The notes: generated by a model not told the origin, from the sequence alone. Counted from the first letter of the stretch, positions 41,424 through 50,402 are shown. The stretch: DNA of 64,000 bases from Formosa undariae (GCF_042427615.1 NZ_JBHMEZ010000003.1:1054001-1118000); one strand, 5' to 3'. Numbers and translations: made by a program.

Positions 41424-42431
41424 ATGCAACGACAATTAAAAGACTATCTTATAATTTCACTTAAAGGAATGGCAATGGGTGCTGCAGATGCAGTTCCTGG
41501 GGTTTCCGGAGGAACAATAGCCTTTATTTCTGGAATTTACGAAGAGCTAATAGCGACCATTAGTGGTATAAACCTATCTCTATTTAAAACCTTGAAAACA
41601 GAAGGTTTATCTTCGTTTTGGAAACAATTAAACGGAAACTTCCTAATCGCATTACTTTCAGGTATCATTGTGAGTTTTGTCTCTTTTATGCGTGTTGCGA
41701 AATACTTATTAGAACATCACCCTGTTTTAATTTGGTCTTTCTTTTTCGGCTTAATCATCGCAAGTATCTTCTTTGTTGGAAAACAAATAAATCGATGGAA
41801 TTTAAGTACAATTATTAGTTTAGTCGTTGGCGCTGCTTTGGCTTTTTACATCACTACTCTACCCTCTTTAAATAGTAACGGCAGTCCTTGGTTCTTATTT
41901 TTCGCAGGAGCAATTGCAATATGCGCAATGATATTACCAGGAATATCAGGTTCGTTTATACTTGTGATTTTGGGTGCATACAAAACGTTAAGCGATGCTT
42001 TTCATGATTTCGATTTCAAGAAAATTGCATTATTCGCAGGTGGCGCACTGATTGGATTATTAAGTTTTAGTCATCTATTAAAGTGGTTATTTAAGAATTA
42101 TCACAATACCACATTAGCCGTCTTAACAGGGTTTATTTTTGGTTCTTTAAACAAAGTTTGGCCTTGGAAATTAACGGCTACAGTTATAGATAAAGAGACT
42201 GGTAACATCATTCCTTTTTCCGACGTATCGAATTTAGGAACACTTTCCATTTTCGAAAAACAATCGCAAATCACCGATGCCTATAAAACGGTTGCAGAGA
42301 ATAGTACTATGCCTTCAATATATTCAGAAATGAATCAAATAGATTCTCATGTAATGCCTGCAATTGCACTTATGGTTTTTGGATTTTTAACTATCTTTAT
42401 TTTAGAAAAAATAGGAAATAAAAAGAGCTAA
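41424..42431 (+). CDS. DUF368 membrane protein (PopT-type polyprenyl-phosphate transporter), first copy
   Basis: This 335-residue integral membrane protein has about eight to nine helices. The DUF368 signature KGMAMGAADAVPGVSGGTIA opens the first half, and the related motif CAMILPGISGSFILVILGAYK opens the second half. The two motifs reflect the internal inverted repeat of the family. DUF368 proteins have been shown to return undecaprenyl phosphate from the outer to the inner leaflet of the cytoplasmic membrane (PopT). That feeds cell-wall and surface-polysaccharide synthesis. Family knowledge supports this role; it is not visible in the sequence itself. Its stop overlaps the start of the second copy (TAATG). 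Confidence 0.88.
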   Translation: MQRQLKDYLIISLKGMAMGAADAVPGVSGGTIAFISGIYEELIATISGINLSLFKTLKTEGLSSFWKQLNGNFLIALLSGIIVSFVSFMRVAKYLLEHHPVLIWSFFFGLIIASIFFVGKQINRWNLSTIISLVVGAALAFYITTLPSLNSNGSPWFLFFAGAIAICAMILPGISGSFILVILGAYKTLSDAFHDFDFKKIALFAGGALIGLLSFSHLLKWLFKNYHNTTLAVLTGFIFGSLNKVWPWKLTATVIDKETGNIIPFSDVSNLGTLSIFEKQSQITDAYKTVAENSTMPSIYSEMNQIDSHVMPAIALMVFGFLTIFILEKIGNKKS

Positions 42432-43450
42432 TGGAAAGCACGAGAACATTATCCGATAAAATTTTCTTAGTCCTAAAAGGATTAGGTATGGGAGCCGCTA
42501 ATAAGGTTCCTGGGATTTCTGGTGGTGTTGTCGCTTTTGTTTCTGGCTTTTATGAAGAGTTTATATACTCACTTCAAAAATTTAACGGAAAAGCTTTTAA
42601 ACTTCTTATTAACGGTAGATTTAGAATTCTTTATCAATATATAAATGGTAAATTCTTAAGTCTATTGTTCTCAGGAATGATTATTAGCTATTTCAGTATT
42701 TCTAAAATATTAGATTTCCTAATTCAACATTACGAGCTTTTCGTTTGGAGTGTGTTTTTCGGCATGATTGTAGGTTCGATCTATTACATTAGTAAAGATT
42801 TTGAAGATTGGAATTACAGAACAATAATTGCCCTATTAATAGGAACAGCTTTAGGTATTAGCATTAGTTTTTTAGATCCCGCGAAGGAAAACGACAATCT
42901 ATGGTTTGTTTTTTTCTGTGGTATTATTAGTGTTTCCGGGATGACACTACCTGGTTTCTCTGGTTCTTTTATTTTAATTCTACTCGGTAATTATGTACTA
43001 TTATTAGTCGATTCGGTAAACGCATTATACGATACAGTAGCAGATATTATTCGTTGGGATTTTAGTTTCACGGCAAACCTCGCTCGCATTCGATTATTAA
43101 AAGTATTGGCTATTTTTACACTAGGATCTTTTGCTGGCCTAGTTACATTTTCTCATCTTTTAAGTTATATTTTAAAACATTATAAAAGTATTACAATGGC
43201 CTCTATTATAGGATTTATTGTAGGCTCTTTAGGCGTTGTTTGGCCATGGAAACAAACCATTTATAAAACATTAGAATCTGGTGAAGTCGCTTTAGATTCT
43301 ACCGGATCGAAAGTTGTTACCAATTATATACGCTATATTCCGGATTTAAATTCGGAAACATTAATTGCGATCGCCCTAATTATAGTAGGAATTGGCATTG
43401 TATTAATGTTAGAAATTTACGGCGAAAAAACACGAACCAATCATGAATAA
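42431..43450 (+). CDS. DUF368 membrane protein (PopT-type), second copy
   Basis: This 339-residue paralogue of the gene just upstream has KGLGMGAANKVPGISGGVVA in the first half and VSGMTLPGFSGSFILILLGNY in the second. It overlaps the previous gene by one base and the next (aroE) by eight bases, so the three are translationally coupled. In the first motif the Asp of GAADAVPG is replaced by Asn (GAANKVPG), a candidate functional divergence near the signature loop. Two adjacent copies could form a heterodimer or use different lipid carriers. It is not a truncated copy: length and helix pattern are full. Confidence 0.88.
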   Translation: MESTRTLSDKIFLVLKGLGMGAANKVPGISGGVVAFVSGFYEEFIYSLQKFNGKAFKLLINGRFRILYQYINGKFLSLLFSGMIISYFSISKILDFLIQHYELFVWSVFFGMIVGSIYYISKDFEDWNYRTIIALLIGTALGISISFLDPAKENDNLWFVFFCGIISVSGMTLPGFSGSFILILLGNYVLLLVDSVNALYDTVADIIRWDFSFTANLARIRLLKVLAIFTLGSFAGLVTFSHLLSYILKHYKSITMASIIGFIVGSLGVVWPWKQTIYKTLESGEVALDSTGSKVVTNYIRYIPDLNSETLIAIALIIVGIGIVLMLEIYGEKTRTNHE

Positions 43451-44180
43451 ATTAGGACTAGTTGGAAAACAGATTTCATATTCGTTTTCCAATTCATATT
43501 TCAAACAAAAGTTTGAAGATTTAAAAATTACAGACACTACATATCAGAATTTTGATTTAGACGATATTTCAGAATTTCCTTCAATATTTACAAATCACCC
43601 AGAAGTAAAAGGATTAAATGTTACGATTCCTTATAAAGAACAGGTGATTCCATTTTTAGACAAATTAGATAAGAAAGCTAAAAAGATTGGAGCAGTGAAT
43701 ACGATTAAAGTCACTAAAAAAGGCAAATTAGTTGGGAGCAATACTGATTATTATGGTTTTAAAAAATCGATCGAACCTTATTTAAAATCATATCACGATC
43801 ATGCGTTAATTTTAGGAACAGGTGGCGCAAGTAAAGCCATTGCTTTTGCTTTAAAAAAATTGAAGATAAAATTTAAATACGTCTCAAGATCACCTAAAAA
43901 CGATCAGACCATTAGTTATGACGCGTTAACTTCTGAAGTGATGGATACGTATAAATTAATTATTAATTGTTCTCCTGTCGGTACATTTCCAAATGTAGAC
44001 GATTGTCCGAACATACCATACCAAGCACTTACAGACGAACATTTACTTTTCGATTTAATTTACAATCCAAGCGAAACCACATTTTTAAGGAAAGGGCGTG
44101 AGCAAAAAGCAACGACCTTAAACGGATTAAAAATGCTCGTTTTTCAAGCAGAAAAAGCTTGGAAAATCTGGAATTTATAA
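43443..44180 (+). CDS. aroE: Shikimate dehydrogenase
   Basis: This 245-residue enzyme reduces 3-dehydroshikimate with NADPH in chorismate synthesis. The substrate site shows GLVGKQISYSFSNSYF (Ser-x-Ser pair) and GLNVTIPYKEQV with the catalytic Lys. GAVNTI and GSNTDYYGF supply the second catalytic residue (Asp). The NADP site shows ILGTGGASKAIAFALKKL. The C-terminal NGLKMLVFQAEKAWKIW is typical. At 245 residues it is slightly shorter than E. coli AroE but normal for Bacteroidota. It overlaps the second DUF368 gene by eight bases. Confidence 0.95.
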   Translation: MNKLGLVGKQISYSFSNSYFKQKFEDLKITDTTYQNFDLDDISEFPSIFTNHPEVKGLNVTIPYKEQVIPFLDKLDKKAKKIGAVNTIKVTKKGKLVGSNTDYYGFKKSIEPYLKSYHDHALILGTGGASKAIAFALKKLKIKFKYVSRSPKNDQTISYDALTSEVMDTYKLIINCSPVGTFPNVDDCPNIPYQALTDEHLLFDLIYNPSETTFLRKGREQKATTLNGLKMLVFQAEKAWKIWNL

Positions 44181-44216
44181 TACAAACAAACGGTCTCATT
44201 AAAATTATACAACACT

Positions 44217-44246
44217 TTGTATTTATGCGAGTTGTTAGTATCTTTA
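44217..44246 (+). promoter_or_regulatory. Promoter of the DUF349 gene
   Basis: TTG (44217-44219), a 19-bp spacer and TATCTTTA (44239-44246; one mismatch) lie 34 bp before the ATG at 44281. Confidence 0.55.
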
Positions 44247-44280
44247 GAGACTTATAATAATGAACCAAAACATTTTTTAA

Positions 44281-46200
44281 ATGTCAGAGCAAGATAACCT
44301 ACAACCTGTAGACGGAAACGAAGAACAAAAACCGATAGCAACAACTACCGAAGAAACATCTCAAGCAGAAACAACGCCAACACCAGAAGTTGATCCTAAT
44401 AATGAAGATGTAGTATTTGAAGAAATAGAAGCTTCAAACGCCGAAGATGCTGAAGATGAAGGCAACAACGAGCGTCACACGATTCCGTTTAAAGAATACG
44501 ACACCATGTCGTTAGAAGCCTTAGTTATCGAGCTCGAAAATTTGGTTTCTACAGAAAAAGCACAAGCGATTAAAGAACATGTAGATGGTATTAAGAACGA
44601 ATTTAATTCTAAATTTAATACGTTAATCGACGAAAAGAAAGAAGAATTTTTAAACGATGGCGGGAACGAAATAGACTTCTACTACTCTAGCCCTGTTCAA
44701 AAACGTTTTAAGGATGCTTATAAAGATTACAAAGGTCAATTACATCAGCATTACAAAAAAATTGAAACAAATTTAAAAGGAAATCTTGAAAATAGACTTC
44801 GTATTATCGAAGATATTAAAAGCTTAATTGGTGTTGAAGAAAACATTAATACCACATATAAGCATTTTAAAGATTTACAAGAACAATGGCGTACGGCTGG
44901 TCCGATTCCAAGAGATAAATACAATAATGCTTGGAATAGTTATCACCACCATGTCGAAATATTCTACGATTTTCTGCACTTAAATCGTGATTTAAGAGAT
45001 TTAGATTTCAAACATAATCTCGATTTAAAACTAAAAATCATTGAACGTGCTGAAGAATTAGCTCAAGACGACGACACCAATCGTTCGTTTAGAGAATTAC
45101 AAGTACTTCATAAAATGTGGAAGGAAGAGTTAGGTCCTGTCTCTAAAGAATACCGTGAGGAAATTTGGAATCGTTTTAAAGCGGCGACAAAAATTATACA
45201 TAATAAACGTCAAGCCTATTATGACGAGTTAGATAAAGTCTACGAAGTAAATCTTGAAAAGAAGACTTTAATCATTGAAAAAATAGAAAGCTTAACTGCC
45301 GAAGCTGCAAAATCGCACAATGGGTGGCAAGCAAAAATTAAAGAAATAGAACAATTAAGAGAATCGTTTTTTAGTGCAGGAAAAGTGCCTTTAAAGGTAA
45401 ACGAATCAACTTGGGCCAAATTTAAGGAAGCTGTTAGATCTTTTAATCGTAAAAAGAATGTGTTCTATAAGGATCTAAAGAAAGAACAATTTGACAATCT
45501 TCAGAAAAAATTAGACTTAATTAAAATTGCTGAAGAACATAAGGATAGTACGGACACTGAAACGACTACCCCACTTATGAAACGCATACAAAACGATTGG
45601 AAAAAAATCGGTCATGTGCCACGTAAGGATAGCGATAAAATTTGGAAGCAGTTTAAAGCGGCTTGTAATGCGTATTTCGACAAAATGCATTCTCAGAAGA
45701 ACGCAGAAAACGAAGTTGAAGTTGCAGCATTTAAAGCTAAATCTGAATTGTTAGACCGTTTAAAAACGTTAGAATTTACAGCAGAAAAAGAAAGCGATTT
45801 AGAACTTATTAAAACACAAATTGCTGCTTGGAAAGCTATTGGTCGTGTACCAAGCAACAAACGTTTTATTGAAGGTAAATTCAATAAAGCATTAGACGAT
45901 CTTTTCAAGCAAGTAAAAGTGAGTAAGAACGAAGCAGAACTAATTAAGTTTGAAAACAAATTAGACGAGCTTAGCAATGCAGACGATTCAAGACATTTAG
46001 ACAACGAACGTTTGTTTATTCGTAAAAAGATTGACGAAGTTAAAGCTGAAATCAATCAGTTAGAAAACAACTTACAGTTTTTTACAAATGTAAAAGCAGA
46101 CAATCCTTTGGTTAAGGAAGTACATGCTAATATTGCAAGACACAAAGATTCTTTAATACTTTGGAAAACAAAACTTAGCAAAATAAAAGCATTATACTAA
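44281..46200 (+). CDS. DUF349-repeat protein
   Basis: This 639-residue cytosolic protein has an acidic, low-complexity N-terminus (about 1-60). It then has about five DUF349 helical repeats of roughly 70-75 residues (60-600), each with a core like LQEQWRTAGPIPRDKYNNAW, WKKIGHVPRKDSDKIW or WKAIGRVPSNKRFIEGKF. The pattern W...G.VPr......W..F..A implies a long coiled, RNA- or protein-binding rod. The function of DUF349 proteins is not established to my knowledge. It has no membrane segment. It is monocistronic, with its own promoter and a strong terminator. Confidence 0.87.
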   Translation: MSEQDNLQPVDGNEEQKPIATTTEETSQAETTPTPEVDPNNEDVVFEEIEASNAEDAEDEGNNERHTIPFKEYDTMSLEALVIELENLVSTEKAQAIKEHVDGIKNEFNSKFNTLIDEKKEEFLNDGGNEIDFYYSSPVQKRFKDAYKDYKGQLHQHYKKIETNLKGNLENRLRIIEDIKSLIGVEENINTTYKHFKDLQEQWRTAGPIPRDKYNNAWNSYHHHVEIFYDFLHLNRDLRDLDFKHNLDLKLKIIERAEELAQDDDTNRSFRELQVLHKMWKEELGPVSKEYREEIWNRFKAATKIIHNKRQAYYDELDKVYEVNLEKKTLIIEKIESLTAEAAKSHNGWQAKIKEIEQLRESFFSAGKVPLKVNESTWAKFKEAVRSFNRKKNVFYKDLKKEQFDNLQKKLDLIKIAEEHKDSTDTETTTPLMKRIQNDWKKIGHVPRKDSDKIWKQFKAACNAYFDKMHSQKNAENEVEVAAFKAKSELLDRLKTLEFTAEKESDLELIKTQIAAWKAIGRVPSNKRFIEGKFNKALDDLFKQVKVSKNEAELIKFENKLDELSNADDSRHLDNERLFIRKKIDEVKAEINQLENNLQFFTNVKADNPLVKEVHANIARHKDSLILWKTKLSKIKALY

Positions 46201-46224
46201 ATATAAAAAATGCAATTAATTTAA

Positions 46225-46257
46225 GGCCATTCAAATTTACTTTGAATGGCTTTTTTT
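46225..46257 (+). terminator. Terminator after the DUF349 gene
   Basis: The stem GCCATTCAAA pairs with TTTGAATGGC around a 5-nt loop and ends in seven T, 25 bp after the stop. Confidence 0.9.
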
Positions 46258-46371
46258 ATGTTTTGAAGTTAAAAATAAAGTAAATACTTACTTATAAAGA
46301 TAAGTTTTCATTCGAAAACGATTGCGAAAAATCTAATCTCTTAGTTACTGTATTATTAGAAAAAACCACAT

Positions 46372-46379
46372 TATCTTTG
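46372..46379 (+). promoter_or_regulatory. -7 promoter element for ndh
   Basis: TATCTTTG is a full match to TAnnTTTG, 32 bp before the ATG at 46412; no clear -33 TTG. Confidence 0.5.
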
Positions 46380-46411
46380 GCGTAAATACATCCAAATCAA
46401 ACCTTATTACT

Positions 46412-47680
46412 ATGGAAAATAAGAAAACAATTATAGTTATTGGTGGTGGTTTTGCAGGCTTAGAATTTATTAATCAGATGAAGCATGCACACCAATTTAA
46501 TGTTATTCTAGTCGACTTAAATAACTACAATTTTTTCCCGCCTTTATTATATCAAGTTGCTGCAGGTTTTATGGAACCCTCTGCAATTAGTTACCCTTTC
46601 AGAAAAATTTTAAGAAAACATGAAAATGTAAAATTTAGAATGGGTGAATTGCAAAGAGTCATTCCTGAAGAGAATAAAATTATATTAAGTAATGGTGAAT
46701 TGCATTACGATATTTTAATCATGGCTTCTGGTGCAGAAACAAATTTCTTTGGTAATAAGAATATTGAAGAACTTAGTTTGCCAATGAAAACTATTTCTGA
46801 TTCACTTGCGTTACGTAATTTAATTTTTACACGTCTTGAGCGCGCAACAAGAATAACTGATCCTAAAAAAAGAGGAAAACTATTATCTTTTGTTATTGCT
46901 GGTGCAGGCCCTACAGGAGTAGAACTTTCAGGTTTATTTTCTGAAATGCGATTACATATTTTAGAAAAAGATTACCCAGAGCTAAACAAGGAAGATCTAG
47001 GAAACATTTATTTAATAGACGGACAAGACGCTGTACTTGCTGCGATGTCTAAAAGGACTCAAAATTACACTTACGAAAAGCTACAAGAGTATGGCGTAAT
47101 TATTAAACTAAACACCTTTGTAAAAGATTTTAAAGACGATGTTGTTTCACTTTCCGACGGTACAGAGATTAATTCTCGAAACTTAATTTGGGCTGCAGGT
47201 ATTTCGGCTAGAACTTTTGACGGTTTTAAGGAGGACAATTATGGTAGAGGAAAACGTTTAAAAACAAATAGTCATAATTTAGTAGAAGGCTATACTAATA
47301 TTTATGCATTAGGAGATACCGCCATCATAATTGGAGATAAAGACTATCCAAACGGACATCCACAATTGGCACAAGTAGCCATTCAACAAGCAAAAAATTT
47401 AGGTAAAAATTTAAAATCTAATTCTTGGGAGGCCTTTAATTATTCAGACAAAGGTTCTATGGCTATTATTGGAAGTAATAAAGCCGTGACCGATGGACCA
47501 AACCAAAAATTCTTCTTAAAAGGATTTATCGCTTGGTGTGTATGGATTTTTGTTCATATTATGTCCTTAGTAAGTTTTAGAAATAGAATGCGTGCCTTTT
47601 ACGACTGGATGGGATACTACATTAATAAAGATCAATCTTTTAGAATGATAATTAAACCTAAAGAGAAAAAAGCAGAATAG
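46412..47680 (+). CDS. ndh: Type II NADH:quinone oxidoreductase
   Basis: This 422-residue FAD enzyme passes electrons from NADH to the quinone pool without pumping protons. The first Rossmann motif is IIVIGGGFAGLEFINQM (FAD) and the second is FVIAGAGPTGVELSGLFSEM (NADH). Other landmarks are NFFPPLLYQVAAGFMEPS (quinone-side residues), ASGAETNFFGN and IYALGDTAII (FAD-binding Asp). The C-terminal FFLKGFIAWCVWIFVHIMSLV is an amphipathic or hydrophobic segment for membrane association. The protein seems complete, and no other respiratory gene is adjacent. A gap of 230 bp with a leftward hairpin follows. Confidence 0.93.
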   Translation: MENKKTIIVIGGGFAGLEFINQMKHAHQFNVILVDLNNYNFFPPLLYQVAAGFMEPSAISYPFRKILRKHENVKFRMGELQRVIPEENKIILSNGELHYDILIMASGAETNFFGNKNIEELSLPMKTISDSLALRNLIFTRLERATRITDPKKRGKLLSFVIAGAGPTGVELSGLFSEMRLHILEKDYPELNKEDLGNIYLIDGQDAVLAAMSKRTQNYTYEKLQEYGVIIKLNTFVKDFKDDVVSLSDGTEINSRNLIWAAGISARTFDGFKEDNYGRGKRLKTNSHNLVEGYTNIYALGDTAIIIGDKDYPNGHPQLAQVAIQQAKNLGKNLKSNSWEAFNYSDKGSMAIIGSNKAVTDGPNQKFFLKGFIAWCVWIFVHIMSLVSFRNRMRAFYDWMGYYINKDQSFRMIIKPKEKKAE

Positions 47681-47691
47681 ACATTACCCTA

Positions 47692-47734
47692 TAAAAAACG
47701 CAATCCTACCTGATATAAAAATCAAGTAGGATTG
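47692..47734 (-). terminator. Terminator downstream of mazG
   Basis: On the reverse strand, CAATCCTACTTGAT pairs with ATCAGGTAGGATTG (one mismatch) and is followed by CGTTTTTTAT. It lies about 177 bp after the mazG stop; no T run follows on the forward strand. Confidence 0.75.
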
Positions 47735-47910
47735 AGTTACTAACTAAACTAACAGTTATTCCTTAACCTATATAGAAATAACTTAAATAGAATGACATCG
47801 TTTTAATTATAAGGATTATGCTATTAATCTTAATCTATGAAGAATCTTGTCATTCATATAAGTATATACGCATAAAACACCGCCTTGGACTACGAGCTCC
47901 TGCCAAAAGC

Positions 47911-48684
47911 TTAGAGTTTTTTTGCTTCTTCCCAAAACACATCCATTTCGGCAAGCGTCATATCTGCCAAAGATTTATTTAAATGGTTGGCTTTAATTTC
48001 TAAATATTCAAATCGTTTTTTAAATTTTTTATTGGTTCGCTCTAACGCATTTTCTGGATTAATTTTTAAAAATCTAGCGTAATTCACAAGAGAAAATAGC
48101 ACATCACCAAACTCGTCTTCCATTGCATCCTGATTTCCGGCAGCTATTTCATCTTTAAATTCTTGCAACTCTTCTTCGACCTTCTCCCAAACTTGTTGTG
48201 GCTCTTCCCAATCAAAACCTACACCAGCGACCTTTTCCTGAATACGGCTAGCTTTTACCAACGCTGGTAAACTATTTGGAACGCCTTGTAAGACACTTTT
48301 ATTTCCTTCTTTTAGTTTTAAATTTTCCCAATTTCGTTTAACATCTTCTTCATTCTCAACTTTAACATCTCCATATATATGCGGATGTCTACTTACCAAT
48401 TTATCGCAGATACTATTACAAACATCGGCAATATCAAAATCGTTAGTTTCACTTCCTATTTTAGAATAAAACACGATATGAAGCAACACATCTCCCAATT
48501 CCTTTTTAATTTCCAGTAAATCGTTATCTAGAATTGCATCGCCAAGTTCGTAAGTTTCTTCTATGGTTAAATGCCTTAATGTTTCCATCGTTTGCTTTTT
48601 ATCCCACGGACATTGCTCGCGTAATTCGTCCATGATGGTTAATAATCTATCGAAAGATTCAAGTTGTTGGGCACGTGTGTTCAT
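47911..48684 (-). CDS. mazG: Nucleoside triphosphate pyrophosphohydrolase MazG
   Basis: This 257-residue house-cleaning enzyme hydrolyses (d)NTPs to monophosphates. It has the full two-domain form: the N-terminal MazG fold has CPWDKKQTMETLRHLTIEE and the metal-binding EETYELGDAI with ELGDVLLHIVF. The C-terminal copy has EELQEFKDEI and MEDEFGDVLFSLVNYAR. The ExxE...ExxD motifs in the C-terminal copy are intact, so the active site should work. No toxin-antitoxin mazEF pair is present here. The 3' untranslated region is about 180 bp, with an 8-bp inverted repeat (47790-47797 with 47848-47855) before the terminator. Confidence 0.94.
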   Translation of the reverse strand: MNTRAQQLESFDRLLTIMDELREQCPWDKKQTMETLRHLTIEETYELGDAILDNDLLEIKKELGDVLLHIVFYSKIGSETNDFDIADVCNSICDKLVSRHPHIYGDVKVENEEDVKRNWENLKLKEGNKSVLQGVPNSLPALVKASRIQEKVAGVGFDWEEPQQVWEKVEEELQEFKDEIAAGNQDAMEDEFGDVLFSLVNYARFLKINPENALERTNKKFKKRFEYLEIKANHLNKSLADMTLAEMDVFWEEAKKL

Positions 48685-48733
48685 AAGATATGTGTAATAG
48701 AAATGATGAATTATTAATTAGCATAAAGGTAAT

Positions 48734-48765
48734 AAAAACAAAAGTCCGACTCTAGGCCGGACTTT
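48734..48765 (-). terminator. Terminator after the DUF5606 gene
   Basis: On the reverse strand, AAAGTCCG pairs with CGGACTTT around an 8-nt loop and is followed by TGTTTTTATT. It separates def-DUF5606 from mazG. Confidence 0.8.
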
Positions 48766-48789
48766 AATATGTTTGTATGAGGTGGGAAT

Positions 48790-49239
48790 TTATTCTTTTT
48801 CTGAAACAACTTCTTCGTTTGCTTCTTCACTTTCTAATTCTTCAGATTCTGTTTCGAAATCTAATAAATCATTTTTTTGAAGTAAGTTATACCACTGAAT
48901 TACTTTTTTAATATCGCTTGGATATACGCGATCTTCGTCGTATTCTGGTAAAATTCCAAAGAAATACTCTTCTAACTTATCTTTACTGTCCTTATGACTA
49001 ATAGCTGAAGGTCCGTTGTTTTCTTGTGTTGCAATAGTTTGAAGCACGACTTTTAAAGGTACTTCTTCTGTTAGTGTATAAATGGCAATTTCGCTTAACA
49101 CGCTAACATTATGGCTCATCGTTACAGACAATCTTTTGTTATCTAATAAAGATTCTGCGATAAATCCGTTACGCGTTTGCATGATTAACTTATATAATCC
49201 TGGTTTTCCTGAAATAGCTAATACTTTATCTAAAGTCAT
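48790..49239 (-). CDS. DUF5606 protein
   Basis: This 149-residue cytosolic protein has the N-terminal sequence LDKVLAISGKPGLYKLI, then NGFIAESLLDNKRLSVTMSH and EYFFGILPEYDEDRVYPSDI. These are characteristic of the DUF5606 family found in Bacteroidota. The C-terminus is an acidic tail rich in Glu and Ser (about 128-149). Function unknown. It lies 56 bp after def on the same strand and is probably co-transcribed with it, which suggests a general growth-related role but nothing more specific. Confidence 0.82.
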   Translation of the reverse strand: MTLDKVLAISGKPGLYKLIMQTRNGFIAESLLDNKRLSVTMSHNVSVLSEIAIYTLTEEVPLKVVLQTIATQENNGPSAISHKDSKDKLEEYFFGILPEYDEDRVYPSDIKKVIQWYNLLQKNDLLDFETESEELESEEANEEVVSEKE

Positions 49240-49295
49240 AAATTAATTTTTAAAAAGATGGTAAATATCTTGTGTTTGTATGGGTATTACAAATT

Positions 49296-49886
49296 TTATC
49301 GTTTCTTTTTTTGTTTCGGGAATCTCATTTTATATTCTACATTTATTTTCCCCTTAGAGATGTTTTCTAAACGTCCTTTAATTAAACGCTTCTTTAACGT
49401 CGATAATTTTTCTGTAAATAAAATTCCGTCAATATGGTCGTATTCATGTTGAATAACTCTAGCCACAAGACCTTCGTAAGTTTCTACATGAGATTTAAAG
49501 TTTTCATCTTGATATTCAATAGTTACTTTAGGTTTTCTAAATACATCTTCACGAACGTCAGGAATACTTAAACAGCCTTCATTAAATGCCCACTCGTCAC
49601 CTTCTTCAACAGTAATTTGGGCATTAATAAATACTTTTTTAAATCCGTTTAATGCTTTTTGTTCGTCTTCAGATAAATCCTCGTCTTCCGAAAAAGGCGT
49701 TGTATCTATAACAAATAAACGAATTGGCAAACCTATTTGCGGAGCTGCAAGTCCTACTCCAAATGCATTATACATGGTTTCGAACATATTATCCAAAAGT
49801 TCATTTAATTTCGGATAATCTGGATCTATATCCTGTCCAACTTTTTTTAATACGGGATCGCCATATGCGACTATTGGTAATATCAT
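49296..49886 (-). CDS. def: Peptide deformylase
   Basis: This 196-residue metalloenzyme removes the N-formyl group from nascent proteins. All three motifs are intact: motif 1 GVGLAAPQIG, motif 2 NEGCLSIPDV with the Cys ligand, and motif 3 VIQHEYDHIDGILF with the HExxH-type ligands. Length and layout fit the type I enzyme; a short insert (FSEDEDLSEDEQKAL, about 80-95) is acidic and typical for Bacteroidota. It has its own -7 element 26 bp upstream and leads the def-DUF5606 unit. Confidence 0.96.
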   Translation of the reverse strand: MILPIVAYGDPVLKKVGQDIDPDYPKLNELLDNMFETMYNAFGVGLAAPQIGLPIRLFVIDTTPFSEDEDLSEDEQKALNGFKKVFINAQITVEEGDEWAFNEGCLSIPDVREDVFRKPKVTIEYQDENFKSHVETYEGLVARVIQHEYDHIDGILFTEKLSTLKKRLIKGRLENISKGKINVEYKMRFPKQKKKR

Positions 49887-49912
49887 TTTTGTGCGTTGTA
49901 AAAATTGAAATG

Positions 49913-49920
49913 CAAAAATA
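49913..49920 (-). promoter_or_regulatory. -7 promoter element for def
   Basis: The reverse strand reads TATTTTTG, a full match to TAnnTTTG, 26 bp before the def start. No -33 TTG at normal spacing is seen. Confidence 0.5.
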
Positions 49921-49943
49921 CAATTCTTACCGTTAATAGCCTA

Positions 49944-49973
49944 TAATAAAAAAACTCCTTTAGTCAGGAGTTT
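49944..49973 (-). terminator. Terminator after the small secreted protein gene
   Basis: On the reverse strand, AAACTCCT pairs with AGGAGTTT around a 6-nt loop and is followed by TTTTATT, 25 bp after the stop at 49998. Confidence 0.8.
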
Positions 49974-49997
49974 AAAATTTTATGAAGAATTTAGCTT

Positions 49998-50279
49998 TTA
50001 ACAAGCCTCTTTATTATTTACAATAATGAATAAATCTGAAGTGCATTTAATTTTAGCCCTTACTGTAGCTTTAATTAAATCCAAATGCCTGTTAGCCATT
50101 TTTAGAGGTTTAAGTTCATTTGGCATAAGCGTTTCCAAAAGAACAGGTGTTTTATCTATTATTTCAGTAAAATCAATTTGATTTTTTTCTTTAACATCGA
50201 CATTTTGCGCCTTAAGCGACATAGACATAGAGCTAAAGCCCAATACAATTATAAAAAACAACAACTTATTATAGTTCAT
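49998..50279 (-). CDS. Small secreted protein of unknown function
   Basis: This is a 93-residue protein if started at the ATG 50279. That start gives a clean signal peptide (YNKLLFFIIVLGFSSMSMSLKAQ). The longer frame to 50363 would put 28 unlikely basic residues in front. The mature part of about 68 residues has no recognised domain; it contains VDVKEKNQIDFTEII and ends NNKEAC with one Cys. It lies 123 bp after ruvX on the same strand and has its own terminator. The coding call rests on the signal peptide, codon use and terminator rather than on homology. Confidence 0.6.
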   Translation of the reverse strand: MNYNKLLFFIIVLGFSSMSMSLKAQNVDVKEKNQIDFTEIIDKTPVLLETLMPNELKPLKMANRHLDLIKATVRAKIKCTSDLFIIVNNKEAC

Positions 50280-50402
50280 AGCATTAACTAATTTGAATCG
50301 AATATAGATGCTAACTTTAGTTTTATAAAAAAACTTAGTCAAAGTCCTTTTTATACTCGACAAATAGCTAAAACAGGAGAAATTTACTGGAAAAAAAAGA
50401 TT

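Noticed and set aside
47911..48684. Toxin-antitoxin module because of the mazG name
   Set aside because: No MazE or MazF gene is adjacent; MazG is a housekeeping NTP pyrophosphohydrolase.
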